Of a stretch of DNA of 64,000 nucleotides, positions 55,055 through 64,000 are shown piece after piece. The notes under the pieces are model-generated. The model had not been told where the DNA came from. It was given only the letters and a program-made list of their open reading frames with translations, and searched no databases. Made by a program: the position numbers and the translations under genes. This stretch comes from Parapristionchus giblindavisi (lineage: Eukaryota > Nematoda > Chromadorea > Rhabditida > Diplogasteridae). Each line of letters begins with the position of its first letter. Position 1 is the first letter of the stretch. The DNA lies in assembly GCA_943737045.1 (NCBI GenBank), contig CALSFV010000240.1, forward strand, positions 248,001 to 312,000, read 5' to 3'.

Positions 55055-56877
55055 TTGCTTTTCGTTTATGTTCATCATCAACATGTATAAATTCTACCGT
55101 ACACACTATTTTCTATGGTTCCTGCTACAGGTTGAACACCTGAAAGTATCTGTCTAATTATGTGAAAGTGCTATCTAATTTCGAAATTTCCGGACAGAAT
55201 TATGTGACGGAACCCTGTACAGTCCCGCACGTTCGCGCTCCCTAAACGCGGCCCGCGAGTGGGCCGCATCATGCCGCATCGATGAATAATTGTTTTTCAA
55301 ACATTTCATTGCTTGTGATCGTTGCATCATCAGATAATATTAATATCACCGCAGAAACGAAAATTTTTGGTTGAGTGTGGACAGTGTCACACAGCCAGCC
55401 GTGCCCCCGAAACGCGGCATGATGCGGCCCCCCGCGGCACGCTGCGTGCCGCATCATGCCGCATCGATGAATAAATATACATTTGACGTACTAATAAATT
55501 CTAGCTGATCTAGATAAAGTGTTTAAATGAACTTTAAGAATAGAATGAAAGACAAAATCGCCTAATTTCTACATTATTCCATCGTTTTTTTTATTAGAAG
55601 GAACTCCGACATTGAAGAAACATAATCATAATCAATCAATATCGTTAAATCGATAATCGATCAATAAGTGAGAGAGCATGGGAAAGTAAGATAGCACGCG
55701 CAAGAGTGTATTATGACCCTCTTCCCACTCTCTTCCCATTGACCTAACTAGATCACTGACAAGGGAAACACCAGTTGCGACGGAAACGATTCTGAAAGCG
55801 AGCCATATGGGTCGTTAGGGTTGAGGGGGGAGACCGCCAAAACAGTTTTCAAAAGATGCCAAATTGTTCTGGTAATCTATATTATCAATCAACATTTTCA
55901 GCGCATGAGCGGATAAAATGCCATTACTATGTGTTCAATGAAGCTGCAGGTTTCAAACTTGGCAGAGACAATACCCCATGAGTGATACAAAACCTGGTCT
56001 AGTATGAGCCCGATCTGTTGAATTCCAGGAAATTTTAAAAATTTATTTTTTTCTTATTTTGAGGGGTACACCTTCTCAGGTTAATTTCGATTCAATTTAA
56101 AAGCCAGATGTCTTCTATATATAGTAGACGACAATATACTAGAGTTTTATGAAATTTCGTGTTTTCCGGGAAAAGTTATAATTGAAGAAAGATGGTAGAA
56201 ATCAGTTTCACGCTTTTTTCGAAATTGTCTGAATTTGTTCGATTAAACTACAATTTCAGTTCGGAAACATCGAAGCATTTGAAGACTAGTCATTGCTCAC
56301 TTCTCTACATACATATCTTGTATCCAGTGTTGAGGGTCATTCAATCCTTTGCACTCATCTATCTATCATCTATCGTGGGCGAAGCCTTTCCTGTATGTCT
56401 ATATAAGTGCCTCTTTGCCGATCCTGACACTAAGAATAAAGAACGTATTTTGCAGTGTCTTTGTTTGAACATTAATAATAGATAGAATACCGTTCGAGCG
56501 CACCTTTTCGCCCATCCTCAATTTTATGAGAAGCACATTATGAGAAGATTAGAGCAGGAACAGCTGATATTTGTGAATTTCGTATAAAGGCGAAGGAGGA
56601 AGACGACTGGACAGTCGATATGCTGGATAGATGCGGGCAATTCACGAGATATGATGCGCCCCCCAAAATAGCTGAATAAAGTTGTTATAATGTAATGTAA
56701 TGTAAATATAATTGGAAATCAAGAACCTTAAAGAAATTTTTATGAGAAACAGAAACACACTACAAGTACAAATACAATACTCATAAATTATAAATTTGAG
56801 TTATTTTCTCTCGAACTATTGTTATATATTCTCCTAGAGCTTCTGATCCTTTGCTAAACAGTAAATCAGATCGTCGG
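54133..56877. repeat. Inverted duplication, arm 2
   Basis: Partner of arm 1. It starts in the intron just before the LQDHIASK exon (GCGAACTGTCTGATCTGACT) and ends inside the last exon of the kinase-like gene (about 97 bp before its stop). Arm 2 lacks the Tc1-like insertion and lacks about 495 bp present in arm 1 near 46225-46722. Confidence 0.93.
56192..56485 (+). other. 97-aa open frame preserved identically in both arms
   Basis: MVEISFTLFSKLSEFVRLNY and onward, rich in Leu, Ser, Tyr and hydrophobic residues. The same 97-aa frame appears at 46764-47057 on the minus strand. It has a possible TTTCAG acceptor inside it, so it may be part of a spliced exon or the 3' region of another gene rather than a gene itself. 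Confidence 0.3.
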
Positions 56878-59800
56878 AAGACTTCCTTATCTTCGTTCAA
56901 CTTTGAAAGCGCTTCATCCAACTTCGAACTGATTTCACATTGATCAATAAAATCTTTTGCAATTCTTAGCTGTTCATCATACGTCATTCTCTGAAAGCAA
57001 AGATTCATGATTTTCATCAATGCAAAAACACAAACCTGAACCAAATCGGAAAATCTTCCCAGGTTCATTCGTAGTTGGGCAACCAAACTTAATACCGATT
57101 TTGGATGATTAATATCTTCAAATGCAATTGAACTATCGATGAATGCGGTACTAAAATCCACAATGTTTAGGCAGGAAGTATTTTCGATAAATCCAATGTT
57201 TTCGGAATTGATATCGCCTATCCCAAGAATTTGCACTAGTAAAGATATCTCGATGATGGCTTTAGCATGATCTTCCTTGTGCTTGACTGTTTGACGTTCA
57301 TAAGCTTCCCTAAACACATACAGTGGAAAAAAAATAAATTGAAAGTCGAAATCAATCATAATATTTTAAAACCACTTACCAATGTTTCTCAAGCATGGCT
57401 AAAGTTTTGAATCCATTAATCTCCTTGCCACAAATATATACAATTTTGTTCGACGAAACCATATTTGGGATGAAATAAATCGTGGCCCCAATATTCATTA
57501 CTTCCAAAAATTTATATACGAACAATTCAATCATGTTTAGAGGTCCACGATGAGTAGCTAAATTTTAAATTTTGTTGATTAAATTGATTCACTACAATTG
57601 AGCTTACACGATACACTAGATGCGTTATGATTAGTCTTGAGGAAATAGACATGACGACATTCGTCAAAACTAACAGTACAGATCGCGCCAGACCGTGAGC
57701 CTAAATATTTTTAAAATCAAAATTAATGATAAATTAACTCAGCATACCAGACACCTTATCCTTGAATTGGACATCGATCATCTTATCGTGAAACATGCGC
57801 GTGAAGAATGATCTGGCTGCTTCTTTGATAATATCAGGAATATTATCCAGAAATACGGAATACTCCTTTCGAATACATAGCCACTCGGAATCGAATGATG
57901 AGTAAACTGAGAAGAACTTGGCCTCGTACAACTCTTTAGCCTTCTGAAAAGCTTCGACCGCTTTTTCTCTTTTCAATCGAGTATCCTTCATTTCTCGAAA
58001 TTCATATATTCTCCTCATGTAATTATGCCATCGAGGAAGTAAAACGTGATTCTGAAACAATAATAATTTGTAAGTCAACCTATTTGTCACAAATAAACTT
58101 ATACATTCATCCTAACAATAAACAGTAAATTAAATGTTATAAAATTCATTAGCTATATAATAATAGTGTAATACTATTTTGAATCTCAAAAATCGTTAAA
58201 ATTACCCTTTAAAAGATCTAATGTACAGTAGCGCCGGAAAGTCAGAATACATTTTTTTAATTTCTGGTGTAATTTTGGCGTCAGTTGAGATACCAACCTG
58301 AAACTTGTACATGATGTACCCACAGTATGTACTTATTCGGTCCTCTTATAAGGTCTCACGGGCCTTTCTGGTTATTGCATACTGGTGACGCAATCGAACA
58401 ACACTTTTCAAAAAATCATTATTCTTTCAGGGATTTTTTCGTACTCGTCAAATTTCGTGAGCATCGAGAGCACTACAAGGTCTATCCAAAAAAAATATTT
58501 CAGGTTGCTGCGAATTCCGGTATTGGCTGCAGACTTGCTGCAATTTCGCGGTCGCAAAATCATATCTCGGCTTCTATACGAGCTTGAAACGCGTTCAAAG
58601 CAGCAAACTAATTCTCTCGGTGATTCCTGATGATCCTGTAAGTATTGTAGATCTAGCTCATCATTCATCCTCATTGATCGAAAAAGTCACTTTTTTACCA
58701 GGCCCGACTTTGAAAATTACAATTCTGAGGGCGGACTTTGTAAAATTCTGATTTTTGGATTGGAATGTTGAGAATGTATTAATTAATCGATTCCGCTCTT
58801 TTTAGAGCAATTGCTTATCTTTCTTGCCTGCGGCAGTCGACTATCTGAAGGATAGTCGTTTAGACCGCGCTCCCTTCTCATCTCGCGACCTGTACACATC
58901 TCTAAGCTTTCCACACTGCTCAACGAGCTTTGATAGATGAAATCACTCTAAAACGTATTGCCGCTAATCCTGAAAACTGAAAACGATAGTCTATAAAATA
59001 AATCGTTTTGATCTTCTTTGATCGAATAAAACAACTTTTCATTGTGATTTTGAGCAAAATTTAACGAAAGAATGAGCAAAGATCAAAGATCAAAGATGGA
59101 AAACACAAAGATCAAAGATAAAAAACTTGATTTATACAGTGTCTCCCTATTCCAACTAATAAAATCACTAAAAGCGGCTAAATCGTCATTGAGCAGTGTG
59201 AAACGCCTAGAGATGTGTACGGGTTGCGAGATGAGAAGGGATCGCGGCCTAAACGACTATCCTTCAGATAATCGACTGCCGCAGGCAAGAAAGATTAGCA
59301 ATCGTTCTAAAAAGCGGGGAATCGATTAATTAATATATTTTCAACATTCCTATCCAAAAAAACAGATTTTTACATGGTCCGCCCTCAGAATTGTGATTTT
59401 TCAAAGTTGGGTCTTGTAAAAAAGTGACTTTTCGATCCATGAACATGAATGCTGAGCTAGCTCTACCATACTTAAATACAGGATCATCAGGAATCACCAA
59501 GAGAATCAGTTTGCTGCTTTGAACGCGTTTCAAGCTCTTCTAGAAGCCGAGATATGATTTTGCGACCGCGAAATTGCAGCAAGTATGCAGCAAATACCCG
59601 AATTCGTTGCAACCTGAAATTTTTTTTCTGGATAGACTTTGTAGTTCTCTCGATGCTCACGAAGTGTGACGAGTACGAAAAAATCCCTGAAAGAATAATG
59701 AATTTTTGAAAAAGTGTTGTTCGGTAGCATCACCAGTATGCAATAACCAGAAAGGCCCGTGAAACCTTATAAGAGGACCGAATACTGTGGGTACATCATG

Positions 59801-60346
59801 TACAAGTTCCAGCTTGATATCTCAACTGACGCCAAAATTACAAAAGAAATAAAAAGTGTATTTTGACTTTCCGGCGCTACTGTATATCCAATTTTTTAAA
59901 AAAGCTTAAAATATGCAGAAATAAAATTATACATCCTAACAATACATAGCTGTATAATAATTGTCTAATTGCCTGTCTGCCTTTGTATTGTTGACAATAT
60001 CACAATGAGCCACAAAGTTACTTCATTAGCTGTATAAACAATAAACAGTAATTTCTAAAGATAAAATAACAACTTACGACAACGAGCTCATCAAAATCGT
60101 TGATCGATTCGAGAGGAGAAAGAGAGTCTGGTAGATCATGTCCATGCAGTTGAATTTCTTGATAGTCGATTGGGATACTTGTTACTGATTCAATCCGCTT
60201 TAATAATGCAATACGAGAAATCTGTAAAAAATTCAAATTTTAGATAAAGCCAATGATCAAAGTTCACAAACATGGGTTTCCACTATTATATTCCTAAACA
60301 GTCGATCTTGTTGTTCACCAACAAGTCGAATCACGATGAACACCAT
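56781..60346 (-). CDS. Ubiquitin-like domain fused to a PI3/PI4-kinase-like domain
   Basis: Six exons: 60346-60272, 60221-60078, 58051-57748, 57700-57608, 57557-57380, 57309-56781. The last probably contains a 48-nt intron (GTTTGT...TTTCAG near 57036-56989), giving about 424 aa. Residues 1-73 form a ubiquitin-like fold (MVFIVIRLVGEQQDRLFRNI, then TSIPIDYQEIQLHGHDLPDS and NDFDELVV). A charged helical region follows (RLKREKAVEAFQKAKELYEA). The kinase-like part has a Gly/Ser-rich loop (KVSGSRSGAICTVSF), a lysine in VYFLKTNHN, a helix (NMIELFVYKFLEVM), the catalytic-loop-like LLVQILGIGDINSENIGF (Asp then Asn five residues on) and a metal-site-like LNIVDFSTAF. The GD....N/DF spacing matches the PI3K/PI4K branch rather than classical protein kinases. 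Substrate unknown. The intron after the ubiquitin-like exons holds a 1.66-kb fold-back (58226-59882). Confidence 0.8.
58226..59882. mobile_element. Full-length fold-back of Tc1/mariner type in the kinase-like gene
   Basis: Ends CAGTAGCGCCGGAAAGTCA and TGACTTTCCGGCGCTACTG, each next to TA. Almost the whole 1.66 kb is self-complementary: 58226-58980 pairs with 59130-59882 (for example TTGCCTGCGGCAGTCGACTA with TAATCGACTGCCGCAGGCAA allowing a mismatch). A loop near 58985-59125 holds GATCAAAGATCAAAG repeats. No transposase recognised. Confidence 0.92.
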
Positions 60347-60624
60347 TCTGAAACAACAGAATTATCAAGTAACTAAACAAATTTAAGAGACCGGCTCGGT
60401 AAGACTCGAGCATGGTCCGGACATTCGCCAAGACTTTCGATCTGAGCCTCAATACTTTCATCATAGACATATGCCGGGGTCTCCACCGATGAAAGTTATA
60501 GTGAAAATGCCCTTGGGCTCAAGCCCGGCCCACATATGTTTCATAAAATAAAAAAATTGAAAAATTCATAACTTTTCAATCGTGATAGCTAGGACTTTTA
60601 TTTATTTTTGTCGGTGAATAACAT
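60347..60624. other. Upstream region of the kinase-like gene
   Basis: About 280 bp between the ATG of the UBL-kinase gene and the long-TIR element; it should include the promoter. No repeat or gene recognised. Confidence 0.35.
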
Positions 60625-62665
60625 GTCATCCCGGATTTCCTGTAAGAATGAAAGAAGCCAGCCGACAGTTTTAAAATTTTTCTCACCGATTTGAATGAAA
60701 TTTATATGATTGAGCATAATGACGTAAAGGAGAAGGCCTAGGCACTTGGTTCCGCCAAATTTGCATTTTTATCGATTTTTTGATCTCCCACTTCGGGGAG
60801 TCATATCTCTCTCAATTTTTGGCCTACAGCAAGAAATTTTTTTTCAATGGACTCGAAATGAACTAATCTAGAAGAAACTCAACAAAGGATATGCGCAAAA
60901 ATTCCATATTATATCTGTTTTCTTAGAAAAACCGATTTTTTGAATACAAAATGCTAATGTTGTCAAAACTTTTATTTGCGATTCTGATTCTCCATCCTCG
61001 AATTGAGGTACGTACATACTTCATCGGTCATAATTCGCGGCACCCAACACCGTTTCTTAGAGGGGACCTCGACTTTGCGTTATTTCCACTCAAAATACAT
61101 TTCGTATTTCAGCTCTGTTTATTTTCATGCGACTTCGTAATAAATGTCTCGAAAGCTCTCGAAGAGCTCTACAAAAATGACTTAGTGGTTCAAGTCAAGA
61201 AATTTAACCGTTTTAAAGATATTCAAGAAAATCCGTTTTTGCACTACAACACTGCACTTTTGCTCTCGGTCTCTACAAGCGAATGCTCGAGGAAGTACAG
61301 CAAGGAGTGGGAATCGATCTTCTCGTTGAGTCTTTCAAGGAGTACCAGCAAGCTGCTGATCATCCCAAGTCGATTGGATGGGCACCGAGGATCACGAAGA
61401 AGGGAGGGAAGTACAACCAGAAGGCGAAGGATCTGGTCATGGCACTATTCAACGAGTACTACAATGATGCAAAGAAACTGCGTGCGGAGGAGGCCGATAA
61501 GAGAATGATGGGGAGAGTGGACATCCTTCCCGCTGAGAGAATGACCCACGAGCAAATCAAGAACCTCATCAGAACTCTCGTTGATGCGAAGAAGAAGCAA
61601 CTAGAGAGTGAGGGAGTGAGAAGCAGAAGAAGAAGAGCACTTCTGGATGATATGCTCATAGATTTAGAGGAGGAAGAGATTGAGATCGAGGAAGAGGTCG
61701 ATGTGGGAGAGGATGATAGAGAGCTTACAGCTATCTATGATTTCGTTCACAGCGATCTCAAGCAGTATTTCGATGATCCGGATGTTTTTATCAATCATTC
61801 CGATTCCGATATCGGAAATATCGATGAATAGTTTCGTATTTTAGGATGCGTATTTTTCAATGATGAATATATAATATAAACCTCTTTGCTATTTTATTTG
61901 TTGCTCTTTCCTACATCAGTATAAATAAATAATTTAAAAAAAGACACATTGGAGAAAGCGAATAGCAATGTTTCACTGTGAATCGATTACATTGCCCACA
62001 TAATTTGTAGTGCAAAAACGGATTTTCTTGAATATCTATAAACGGTTAAATTTCTTGACTTGTACCGCTAAGTCATTTTTGTAGAGCTCTTCGAGAGCTT
62101 TCGATTAGTATGCATTTATTACGAAGTCGCATGAAAATAAACAGAGCTGAAGTACGAAATGTATTTTTAGTGAAAATACGCGAAGTCCGGGCCCCCTCTA
62201 AGAAACGGTATTGGGTGCCGCGAATAATGACCGATGAAGTATGTACGTACCTCAATTCGAGGATGGAGAATCAGAATCGCAAATAAAAATAGTATCCTTT
62301 GTGGAAAAGTTTTGAGAACATTAGCATTTTGTATTCAAAAAATCGGTTTTTTCTAAGAAAACAGATATAATATGGAATTTTTGCGCATATCCTTTGTTGA
62401 GTTTCTTCTAGATTAGTTCATTTAGAGTCGATTGAAAAAAATTTGTAGCTGTAGGCCAAAAATTGAGAGAGATATGACTCCCCGAAGTGGGAGATCAAAA
62501 AATCGATAAAAATGCAAATTTGGCGGAAGCCTTCTAGGCCTTCTCCTTTACGTCATTATGGTCAATCATATAAATTTCATCCAAATCGGTGAGAAAAATT
62601 TTAAAACTGTCGGGATGAGGTCTCATTTTCCTACGTTTTTACAGGAGATCCGTGTCATGTACTCT
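60625..62665. mobile_element. Long-TIR element carrying a non-transposase gene
   Basis: Left arm about 60625-61251 and right arm about 62009-62665 are inverted repeats. Examples: TCCCACTTCGGGGAGTCATA against TATGACTCCCCGAAGTGGGA, and AAAGCTCTCGAAGAGCTCTA against TAGAGCTCTTCGAGAGCTTT. The outer ends diverge (TAACATGTCAT against TACATGACAC) so exact termini and target duplication are unresolved. The 757-bp unique centre holds the 182-aa frame at 61283-61831. Confidence 0.8.
61283..61831 (+). CDS. 182-aa (or longer) charged protein inside the long-TIR element
   Basis: An open frame with strong coding character. The frame extends upstream of the ATG (FALGLYKRMLEEVQQGVGID), so the protein may start in or be spliced from the left TIR. 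The N-terminal half is helical and basic (ADHPKSIGWAPRITKKGGKY, then LVMALFNEYYNDAKKLRAEE). The middle (ERMTHEQIKNLIRTLVDAKK) looks like a helical motif, followed by a basic SRRRRA cluster. The C-terminal third is very acidic (LIDLEEEEIEIEEEVDVGED) and ends in SDSDIGNIDE. There is no DDE transposase, zinc-finger or reverse transcriptase motif. It could be an accessory or DNA-binding protein of the element, or a captured host gene. The stop is followed by AT-rich text with AATATAT/AATAAATAA words. The family is not recognised. Confidence 0.6.
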   Translation: MLEEVQQGVGIDLLVESFKEYQQAADHPKSIGWAPRITKKGGKYNQKAKDLVMALFNEYYNDAKKLRAEEADKRMMGRVDILPAERMTHEQIKNLIRTLVDAKKKQLESEGVRSRRRRALLDDMLIDLEEEEIEIEEEVDVGEDDRELTAIYDFVHSDLKQYFDDPDVFINHSDSDIGNIDE

Positions 62666-63480
62666 TATAAACACAGCTGAGCAGTAATTTCATATCGTTC
62701 TGAATATGTTTTTTCGTGTCTGATTTTCGGTCCTCGTTGAAGAGATACTGCAGGCAATGACAGTACATATTGTAGCCCTGACAATTCTGTACATAGTGGT
62801 CACATTCCCTTGGCAATCCAAGTTTTCAGAGTCATCGAGAATTGCAACCGAACGTGAGATATATGTAAATTGCAAAAATCGAAAATTAAATTTCTTGAAA
62901 TTTGCTGAAGTAAGAGTTAGCTTTATAATGTCATTTTACTCGTAGTGATGCGCATACACAAACAAAAACATATGCAAATAGACTCAGGCTACATTTAACA
63001 AAAAATTAAAAAAATAATTATTTTATTTTTATTTTTTCAACCCCACATTGAGTTGACCGTCAAGGAAAGTTGATTAGCTGATGCATGTCCGTTTGCGAAA
63101 ACAACTGCCACGTGAAGAATCGTCGTTTCGCAGATCTCGAAATTATTTTTTAAATTTTAAAACTTGAATATTTATATGTTTCTTTCATATAAATCGGTTG
63201 GATGGTGGTGTAGGCAACCAAAGTTGTACCATTGTTATCGGTAGGAGTGTACGGTACTGGACTACCGTAATCGTCAGGAATCGCGAACTGGTTTTTTTCC
63301 AGTCTCAATTAAATATGCAACGGATAAAGGACTATTATGTCATAGTTTATTGTCTAGATAATATACATTATGATCTTTGATCTTTATAATTACTCAATGC
63401 AACAGTCTATCTCTTAGCCACAAGAATAATATACCCTCCATCTACCCATAGTCAATGACCTCTTCTCTTCTCTTGACCTA
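62666..63480. other. Intergenic with half of a family D fold-back
   Basis: 63190-63300 (AAATCGGTTGGATGGTGG, CAAAGTTGTACCATTGTTAT, ATCGCGAACTGG) matches one arm of the fold-backs at 33040 and 51948 without its partner arm. Otherwise AT-rich with no supported gene. Confidence 0.5.
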
Positions 63481-63489
63481 TTAGACAGA

Positions 63490-63935
63490 GATTTATAGTT
63501 CATATAGGTCCAACTCTTGTATTTTGCCACTTAAAGTCTACTTAAACTACGTCACAGACTTTAAGTAGACTTTAAGTAAACTTTAAGTGAAAGAACATTT
63601 GACGAAATGCATTACAGTATACCACACCACTTTAAGTAGACTTACGTCTCACTTTAAGTTTACTTAAAGTCTACTTAAAGTGGGAAAGTTTAAGTAGACT
63701 TTAAGTGGCAAAATACCAGACTCTGGTATTTTCGAACTAGTAGTTTACTTATCATTCAAACTAGCCGTAGACTTGCAAGTCTACGGCTAGTTAAACGTAA
63801 GTTTACTGAAAGTGGTGTATATACTGTAATGCATTTCGTCAAATATTCTTTCACTTCTAGCAAACTAGCCGTAAACTTTTAGTCTGTGACGTCACATAAG
63901 TAAACTACTAGTTTGGAAATACCAGAGGAGAAGGT
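63490..63935. repeat. Large composite palindrome of TTTAAGT/TAGACTT and CTAGCCGT words
   Basis: GACGAAATGCATTACAGTAT (63601) mirrors ATACTGTAATGCATTTCGTC (63821). GACGTCAC/GTCACAGACT words mirror as well. The centre includes the perfect palindrome ACTAGCCGTAGACTTGCAAG and its complement. The left half is built of CTTTAAGTAGACTTTAAGT repeats and the right half of CTAGCCGT/ACTAGTTT substitutes at equivalent positions. Ends are near TATTTTGCCACTT and GGAAATACCAG. Confidence 0.8.
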
Positions 63936-64000
63936 ACAACAAAAGCGCATATTATAGAATTACAAAAGTTTTGCATACATCGCGCAAATGCCGAATATAG

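Noticed and set aside
61459..61659. Leu/Ser-rich minus-strand frame
   Set aside because: It is the shadow of the acidic and basic codons of the plus-strand 182-aa frame.

Overview
The window looks like nuclear DNA of a nematode. The genes are small and split into many short exons. Introns usually start GTAAG/GTGAG and end TTTCAG, and some are only 45-55 bp. The only confident ortholog names are animal ones. The dense inverted-repeat elements and the dispersed GATCAAAGATCAAAG words suggest a diplogastrid-like genome, but that is an inference and I cannot name the genus from sequence alone. There are no bacterial operons, CRISPR arrays or rRNA genes.

Layout. 1-9000: three tandem minus-strand paralogs (the leftmost cut by the window edge) encoding small proteins with a glycine-zipper-like hydrophobic core, with introns packed with MITEs. 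9835-12581 (-): a complete MMADHC (cblD) homolog of 269 aa for intracellular cobalamin handling. 13871-16000 (+): a multi-pass membrane protein. 16769-22474 (-): a Cys-loop ligand-gated ion channel with an unusual M1-M2 junction. 22765-25210 (-): an unidentified 333-aa protein. 25211-29797: intergenic, low complexity and MITEs. 29798-34447 (+): a secreted Cys-rich protein of 437 aa. 35752-37078 (+): a second secreted protein whose coding exon is split by a palindromic TA-flanked MITE. 38510-43256 (-): a small gene whose exon is split by a very young LTR retrotransposon (39521-43215).

45889-56877 is a large inverted duplication. Its two arms hold copies of the tail of a type I membrane protein gene and the 3' end of a kinase-like gene, and each arm carries different lesions. 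56781-60346 (-) is a gene joining a ubiquitin-like domain to a PI3/PI4-kinase-like fold. 60620-62670 is a long-TIR element whose unique core encodes a non-transposase acidic protein. The window ends in a repeat made of TTTAAGT/TAGACTT words.

The genes do not form one pathway. The strongest theme is genome dynamics: at least three genes carry transposon insertions or lesions in exons, two MITE families show exact 8-bp target duplications (hAT-like), and two inverted-repeat elements carry tRNA-like pol III promoter boxes. Exon boundaries were worked out by hand from splice sites and reading phase and should be read as models.
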